9,610 nucleotides of DNA from an uncultured Prevotellaceae bacterium (GTDB lineage Bacteria; Bacteroidota; Bacteroidia; Bacteroidales; Muribaculaceae). The stretch lies in assembly GCA_937892085.1 (NCBI GenBank), contig CALAVD010000241.1:1-9610 (forward strand). Direction: 5' to 3'. The translations under genes and the position numbers were made by a program. Positions 5,560 to 9,610 of this stretch are shown here, piece after piece. Positions within the stretch are counted from its first letter, which is position 1, and each line of letters opens with the position of its first letter. The notes beneath the pieces were generated by a model. It did not search any database. It was given only the letters and a program-made list of their open reading frames with translations, and was not told the DNA's origin.

Positions 5560-8500
5560 TTATTCTGTTCCGAGTAGGATGTTATATACAAATGTGATGT
5601 CGTTGGTGGTGATAGAGCCGTCGCCGTTCTGGTCACCGTTGACCATTTCGGTGCTGTCGCCACTGAGGATGTAGTTGTAGAGCACAGTCACGTCAACACT
5701 TGTGACATAGCCGTCGCCGTTCACGTCGCCAGGGATGGCTTGCTGTTGCTGTGCCTCGCCGGGCAGCAAGATGTTGTCGTGGCTGTTGAGAGCGGCAAAT
5801 TCCTTGAAGTAGGCGCGGAACGAGCCCACGGTGCCGTTGCCCCACTGTGCCACTGCGCCGGCAGCGTCCACATTATATATATCCTCAAGGCTCTGCTCCA
5901 CAAAGGTGCCAGCCATGATATAGTTCTCGCCACTGGTGAAAGCGATAGGCTCAGACTTAATCAGCACGTTGCTTGCGCTCCAAGTGATGGGAGTGCCGGT
6001 GAGATTTGCAGCCTTGTTGATAGCGATAATGTAAGGCACGTTTGCCTCGATGTTCTCTACCTCGCTGAATACAGCCACCCCATCGGCCTCTTGAGCGAAT
6101 CGCTCAATCCATATATCGTTGCTGGTTGCTGAGCAAGTGGCAGGAGTGAAAGGCAGCACGATGGTGCTCCAGTTCTCGGCAACGCCGTCTTGACGAGCCT
6201 TGTCGAAGGTGCGTGTGTAGCTGATGCTCTGCGCGGTGAAGCTCTGTGGAGTGAAGTAGGGGTATCCGTCGGTAAGTGCGATGCTTGCTGCGGTATTGCC
6301 TGCAACAACGTTCTTGCCGTTGAGTCCAGCAGGAGCCTGTGTGCCCTCGTCGATGAAGTAGAGAGTGTTAGGGTTGCTGTTAGGCACCATGTTGTTGAGA
6401 GTGAGGCTCTCGAGGCTTACTGCAGCCACATCGCCTGCAATCTGGAATCCCTCAACAGGCTTGTAGCCGTTGCGAGTGCCGTCGGCAGTCCAGGTAATCA
6501 CGCCAGGAAGAATGTCGTAGTAAACCGATTCGCCAGGTTTCACAATGTTTTCAACATGAGAGCCTTCCTCGCTGTCGGGCACGTTGTTGCGAGCATAGAT
6601 GTTCATAGCATAGGTCTCGCCGTATGCGAGGTTGTCGAAGTCGAAGTAGAGAGTCTTGGTCTCGCCGGCAGCGAGCGACAGCGCGCTCTGCTTGTAGGTC
6701 ACCATTGAGCCTCCAGCCACCGAGCCGTCGTCGTTCTTGTTGACGATGAACAGGGGAGCCAAGACATACTTGCTGTAGTCGCCGTTGCTGTTGTTGGTGA
6801 TAGTGGCACTGAAGCGTGCGTGGCTGTCGTAAATCACGTCGAAGTCGCCTGCGTTGTCGGCAGGCACTGCGTTCTCGGCTTTGATGACAACCGAGAGGTT
6901 AAGTTCGGCTGCCTCGCTGCTCTGAGCGATGGTGACATTGCTGGATGCTATGGTGATATAGTCGCCATAAGCAGGATCTATTCGCATGAGTCTCACGGTC
7001 TTGGTTCCCGATGATGTGGGAGTTACATTGAAGGTGACAACATTTTCCTCGCCAGGCATAATCTCGGCAGTGACCACGGTGGTATATTGCGAGTACTCGT
7101 CAATCTGTTGTCCGCCGAAGTCGAGGTAAAGGTCGCCGTAGAAACGGTCAACGCTATTGTTCTTGAGGGTTACATTAACCTGTTCCTTCACGCCCACCTT
7201 CTCGCCACCGGTGAACTCCCAATTGGTGGCCTGGAGGTTGATAACGGGGTGTGCGCTGCCAGTGGCCGAGTAGTTGGTCATGCTCACTTCCAGATAGTAG
7301 CGGTCGCTTTCTTTCATCATCTTCCATTCGCTTGTGCCTTCGAGCTGATATACACCAACGAGGTGGTAAGTGCCAGTCTTGCCTGCGCCAAACTTGATAA
7401 CATCGCTGGCGTTGCTCTGAATGCCATCGCCGAATTTGCGGGTTTGTCCCAGTGCCGAAGTGGTAACGGTAAAGTAACCGATATCCTCAGAGTTTTCGCA
7501 AATGGTGAACGAATCGTTGCTTGGGTCATAGAGTGCGAGAGCTGTCTTGAACTTCTTCCCGCTGTTGGCGTGGTCGCTGTAGCTCACCTTCACGATTTTG
7601 CTCTTGTAGATCTTGAATGGGTAGGAGAGCCCGTCACGGTCCCATCCGCTGGGTCCACTGATGGCTGTGCAGGTGAGCACCGGCTCTTCCTCGTCGCCAC
7701 CTCCACCAGGAGTTGTTCCGTCGGGGATGACGTTATAGACGATGTTCTGCTTCATATTGTATCCTTCGGCACTCGATGAGCCACCAATGCCACTGGCGTA
7801 GGGGTTGAGCACGGCGAGCTGGAAGTATCCGTTGCCCATGCCTGACCATCCCCAGTTGATGTGGAAGTAGTTGCCATATTCATAGCCGTCGCACACGAAA
7901 GAGTGACCACCGCCACTGCCTGCTGTGCCGTTGTAAATCATTGGGCGACCTGCGGCGAGCTCTTGATACACCATCTCGTCCCACACTTCCTGAGAGTAGT
8001 CGTTGCGGTAGGCGAGTTTGGAACTGTAACCAAAGAGAGCGAAACCGTTGGGGATATCATCGGTGTAGGCACCAGTTGCCGAGGTGCCATACTGCGACTT
8101 GATGGCACAGCCCACATAGAACATGAGGTGAGCCACTGCCGAGGTGTAAACCTCATCTTCGGCACCTGTGTAGCTGTCCTTCATGTGAGCCCAGTCGAAG
8201 GTGGTGATTGGCAGCTCTTCCATTTGCACGGTCGAGTAGTTGTAGTTGCCGTCGCTGTAGATAAAGGTGTAAGAAGGAATTACCTGTGCGGTCTGTGTAG
8301 GGTACTTGTAGTAGTTCATCAGCTGCGACATAGAGGTTGCCACGCAGCCTGTGTAGGCGAGTTCGTAGCCATCGGCCTCATCGTCACTGTTCATGAACTG
8401 TGGGCACTCATTCCAGTAAGGGGTGGCTTGGTCCCACTTAGTGGTGAGCATTGGTGCGATAGAGTTGCGTGTGTCAACGGTGTTTACTGCCTTAGGAGCA

Positions 8501-8901
8501 GCGATGGCGCCCTTGATGCCATCCACCTTGTCGAGCAGGGCAATCTGTTGTGCGTACTCGTTGAGCCAAGCTTTCATGTTGGCAGGGGCTTTAGCCTCGT
8601 CGAAGCAACCTTCGTAGCTGTAGCCTAAGATTGGGTTGATGCGGTCGTCGCCAGCGACGATTACGAACCCCTGATTATCGCCAATGTTAAACACGTAGTA
8701 GGCTGCGTCGGAGGTTGTTGCAGCCTGAATAGAAGGGGAGCCAATTGCAGCAAATCGCAAGTTGCTGTTGGCTTTCTGCTTGCTGCGCAGGAAATTAGCA
8801 GCTTCGTGCTGTGCCTGTTGTTGGGTGATTGGAGCAGCTTGCGCAAGCAATCCAATACTCATGAAGAGCATAAGCAAGACAAAAGATTTGTGTTTTGCCA
8901 T
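5560..8901 (-). CDS. Secreted C10 (streptopain-like) cysteine protease with dockerin-type C-terminus
   Basis: An 1113-residue exported protease, much longer than streptococcal SpeB (about 400). In order: a Sec signal peptide with probable cleavage near residues 22-23 and no lipobox Cys; a SpeB-type propeptide (about 24-145, with GFVIVAGDDRINPILGYS at 78-95); a C10 catalytic domain (about 150-395) with the nucleophile in YTGCVATSMSQ (Cys186), the base in GGGHSFVCDGY (His333) and INWGWSG (348-354); a Gly/acidic linker (about 397-407); a beta-rich region (408-545); two Ig/CARDB-like segments (about 550-660 and 665-800); an unnamed module (about 800-1045) with WSTIVLPF (911-918) and FRAYF (1028-1032); then two calcium-loop repeats, DVNGDGYVTSVD (1059-1070) and DQNGDGSITTND (1090-1101). 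It likely cleaves host, dietary or microbial proteins outside the cell after propeptide removal. The ATG at 8901 gives an ideal signal peptide. It is a single-gene unit. Confidence 0.92.
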   Translation of the reverse strand: MAKHKSFVLLMLFMSIGLLAQAAPITQQQAQHEAANFLRSKQKANSNLRFAAIGSPSIQAATTSDAAYYVFNIGDNQGFVIVAGDDRINPILGYSYEGCFDEAKAPANMKAWLNEYAQQIALLDKVDGIKGAIAAPKAVNTVDTRNSIAPMLTTKWDQATPYWNECPQFMNSDDEADGYELAYTGCVATSMSQLMNYYKYPTQTAQVIPSYTFIYSDGNYNYSTVQMEELPITTFDWAHMKDSYTGAEDEVYTSAVAHLMFYVGCAIKSQYGTSATGAYTDDIPNGFALFGYSSKLAYRNDYSQEVWDEMVYQELAAGRPMIYNGTAGSGGGHSFVCDGYEYGNYFHINWGWSGMGNGYFQLAVLNPYASGIGGSSSAEGYNMKQNIVYNVIPDGTTPGGGGDEEEPVLTCTAISGPSGWDRDGLSYPFKIYKSKIVKVSYSDHANSGKKFKTALALYDPSNDSFTICENSEDIGYFTVTTSALGQTRKFGDGIQSNASDVIKFGAGKTGTYHLVGVYQLEGTSEWKMMKESDRYYLEVSMTNYSATGSAHPVINLQATNWEFTGGEKVGVKEQVNVTLKNNSVDRFYGDLYLDFGGQQIDEYSQYTTVVTAEIMPGEENVVTFNVTPTSSGTKTVRLMRIDPAYGDYITIASSNVTIAQSSEAAELNLSVVIKAENAVPADNAGDFDVIYDSHARFSATITNNSNGDYSKYVLAPLFIVNKNDDGSVAGGSMVTYKQSALSLAAGETKTLYFDFDNLAYGETYAMNIYARNNVPDSEEGSHVENIVKPGESVYYDILPGVITWTADGTRNGYKPVEGFQIAGDVAAVSLESLTLNNMVPNSNPNTLYFIDEGTQAPAGLNGKNVVAGNTAASIALTDGYPYFTPQSFTAQSISYTRTFDKARQDGVAENWSTIVLPFTPATCSATSNDIWIERFAQEADGVAVFSEVENIEANVPYIIAINKAANLTGTPITWSASNVLIKSEPIAFTSGENYIMAGTFVEQSLEDIYNVDAAGAVAQWGNGTVGSFRAYFKEFAALNSHDNILLPGEAQQQQAIPGDVNGDGYVTSVDVTVLYNYILSGDSTEMVNGDQNGDGSITTNDITFVYNILLGTE

Positions 8902-8977
8902 AAAATAAATGGTTAAAAAGTTAAAAAATAGATGTTTATAAATAAGTTTGGTTAGTGTGCTTTCTTAAAAAAGCAAG

Positions 8978-8985
8978 CAAATTTA
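8978..8985 (-). promoter_or_regulatory. Putative -7 box of the C10 protease gene
   Basis: On the minus strand these bases read TAAATTTG, an exact match to TAnnTTTG. A T-run (TTTT, 9005-9008) lies 19 bp upstream as a weak -33 element. The start would leave a leader of about 70 nt, A/T-rich and without a Shine-Dalgarno site. The element lies about 30 bp from the inferred insertion-sequence boundary. Confidence 0.5.
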
Positions 8986-9014
8986 CACTAAATAATTTAA
9001 TTGAAAAAATTATT

Positions 9015-9037
9015 CAGTATTATTACACGGCAACCGC
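9015..9037. repeat. Probable terminal inverted repeat of the ISAs1-type element
   Basis: Just past the transposase stop, the sequence read inward from 9015 begins CAGTATTATTACACGG. A CAG start close to the 3' end of the transposase gene is what one expects of an IS end, and the base composition changes to AT-rich host DNA to the left. The matching other end is outside the window, so the boundary is inferred rather than proven. Confidence 0.45.
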
Positions 9038-9038
9038 A

Positions 9039-9610
9039 TCAAAATTTGAGATTGCCGATAAGTTCTTTCAAGTAATCTTGGCTTATTGCGGCTCTAAAAA
9101 GTCTTTTTCTGACACTGCGCTTGTCGTTATGTGCTTTTACTGTCTGCAGGGCTATTTTCCTCATGGTTGACATGTTTTGTCCTGCAAACCCTTTTCTTGC
9201 CCTCGACGCATCCTCTTTGAATGTCACGTCGAGATGCCAGTGCAGCTGGTTTTCGATTCCCCAATGTCCTCTTGCCAGCATCGCATAGTAGGCCGCGTGT
9301 GGGAATTCCTCGTCACTTATGTAATGCCTGACCGTGGTGACCTCTTCTTCTGCGCCAACGGTCACCTGTGATGTCACCTCTACCAGGGTCTTGAGTCCAG
9401 GCCATCTGAGCATCACGTCCTTGTCCTCCATTTTCTCAGCCTCGACCACCCGGCACTTCCGCACCTCGATTCTGCCGTGGTCGGCCTCCATCTCGGACGA
9501 CTCGTCGAAAGGCCTGTTGTAACGGAACGTGTCCTTCACGGCATCATGCAGGGCGCCTTGGTTGCCCTTCACTGCAAGGAAATAATGGGCGTTCTTGTCA
9601 ATGATCGCCT
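9039..9610 (-). CDS. ISAs1-family DDE transposase, C-terminal part (5' end outside window)
   Basis: Transposase that cuts and joins the ends of its own element through an RNase-H-fold DDE catalytic core. The reading frame is open from the right edge to the TGA at 9039-9041, giving 189 complete residues. The visible part begins with IIDKNAHYFLAVKGNQGAL, typical of the central DDE_Tnp_ISAs1 domain, and carries the signature HWGIENQLHW with the likely third catalytic acid, Glu, encoded at 9252-9254, followed by LDVTFKEDASR. The tail RKIALQTVKAHN also fits the family's conserved C-terminus. A start at the GTG near 9572 should be ignored because homology continues upstream of it. No frameshift or internal stop is seen, so the element may be active, but the N-terminus and first two acidic residues are not visible. 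Confidence 0.92.
   Translation of the reverse strand, partial: AIIDKNAHYFLAVKGNQGALHDAVKDTFRYNRPFDESSEMEADHGRIEVRKCRVVEAEKMEDKDVMLRWPGLKTLVEVTSQVTVGAEEEVTTVRHYISDEEFPHAAYYAMLARGHWGIENQLHWHLDVTFKEDASRARKGFAGQNMSTMRKIALQTVKAHNDKRSVRKRLFRAAISQDYLKELIGNLKF

Larger units (their letters stand above)
9015..9610 (-). mobile_element. ISAs1-family insertion sequence, 3' part, truncated by window edge
   Basis: The segment holds the C-terminal half of an ISAs1-family transposase and a probable terminal repeat starting at 9015. The element continues past the right edge, so its full length, second end and target duplication cannot be seen. No passenger gene is visible. It sits upstream of the C10 protease gene in the same orientation. 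Confidence 0.75.

Noticed and set aside
5560..5740. Type IX secretion C-terminal domain on the protease
   Set aside because: The last 60 residues are filled by two calcium-loop repeats, not the beta-sandwich tail typical of that signal.
6190..6708. 172-codon open frame antisense to the protease
   Set aside because: The opposite strand is one uninterrupted 1113-codon protein with recognisable domains; the frame lacks family features.
7087..8628. Long antisense frames of 230 and 255 codons in the protease gene
   Set aside because: Both lie opposite the catalytic and beta-rich domains and reflect codon bias; they have no start signals or recognisable motifs.
8727..8901. Possible lipoprotein signal on the C10 protease
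   Set aside because: There is no cysteine near the end of the hydrophobic segment; the LLAQA-A pattern fits signal peptidase I.
1..9610. CRISPR array, tRNA, rRNA or riboswitch
   Set aside because: No regularly spaced repeats with unique spacers, no tRNA-like cloverleaf or rRNA sequence and no riboswitch core were seen on reading the gaps between genes.

Overview
The window looks like a chromosomal segment from a gut-type member of the Bacteroidales, most like Prevotellaceae or Muribaculaceae; I cannot fix the genus. The evidence is the protein families present (a short-chain L-threonine dehydrogenase paired with Kbl, and a C10 protease carrying a dockerin-like tail), Bacteroidetes-type -7 promoter boxes (TAnnTTTG) before several genes, and A/T-rich leaders that mostly lack Shine-Dalgarno sites.

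Layout. Positions 1-62 are an unassigned GC-rich scrap that ends at a strong bidirectional hairpin terminator (70-101). An AT-rich gene-free stretch (102-318) contains small hairpins and a 23-bp tandem duplication, then the terminator of kbl (319-352). kbl (378-1568, minus) and an SDR-type L-threonine 3-dehydrogenase (1746-2702, plus) diverge from a shared 177-bp control region. Together they encode the two-step conversion of threonine to glycine and acetyl-CoA. A terminator (2731-2769) separates this module from ruvB (2868-3896, plus), the Holliday-junction branch-migration motor. ruvB is followed by a polytopic polysaccharide flippase (3985-5481, plus). The 88-bp gap between them holds a heptanucleotide tandem repeat that begins over the ruvB stop codon and an unusually perfect Shine-Dalgarno site.

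A 15-bp perfect hairpin (5505-5541) closes the flippase and also ends the convergent gene, an 1113-residue secreted C10 (streptopain-like) cysteine protease (5560-8901, minus). This protein has a signal peptide, a propeptide, a catalytic domain with Cys186 and His333, several beta-rich modules and a C-terminal dockerin-type calcium-binding pair. Its predicted promoter lies only about 30 bp from the likely end of an ISAs1-family insertion sequence, whose transposase (3' part only) runs off the right edge on the minus strand.

I found no RNA genes, no CRISPR array and no multi-gene defence or biosynthetic system. The most interesting items are the modular dockerin-tailed protease with its unnamed C-terminal module, the insertion element next to its promoter, the heptamer repeat at ruvB/flippase, and a two-turn dyad over the putative kbl promoter.
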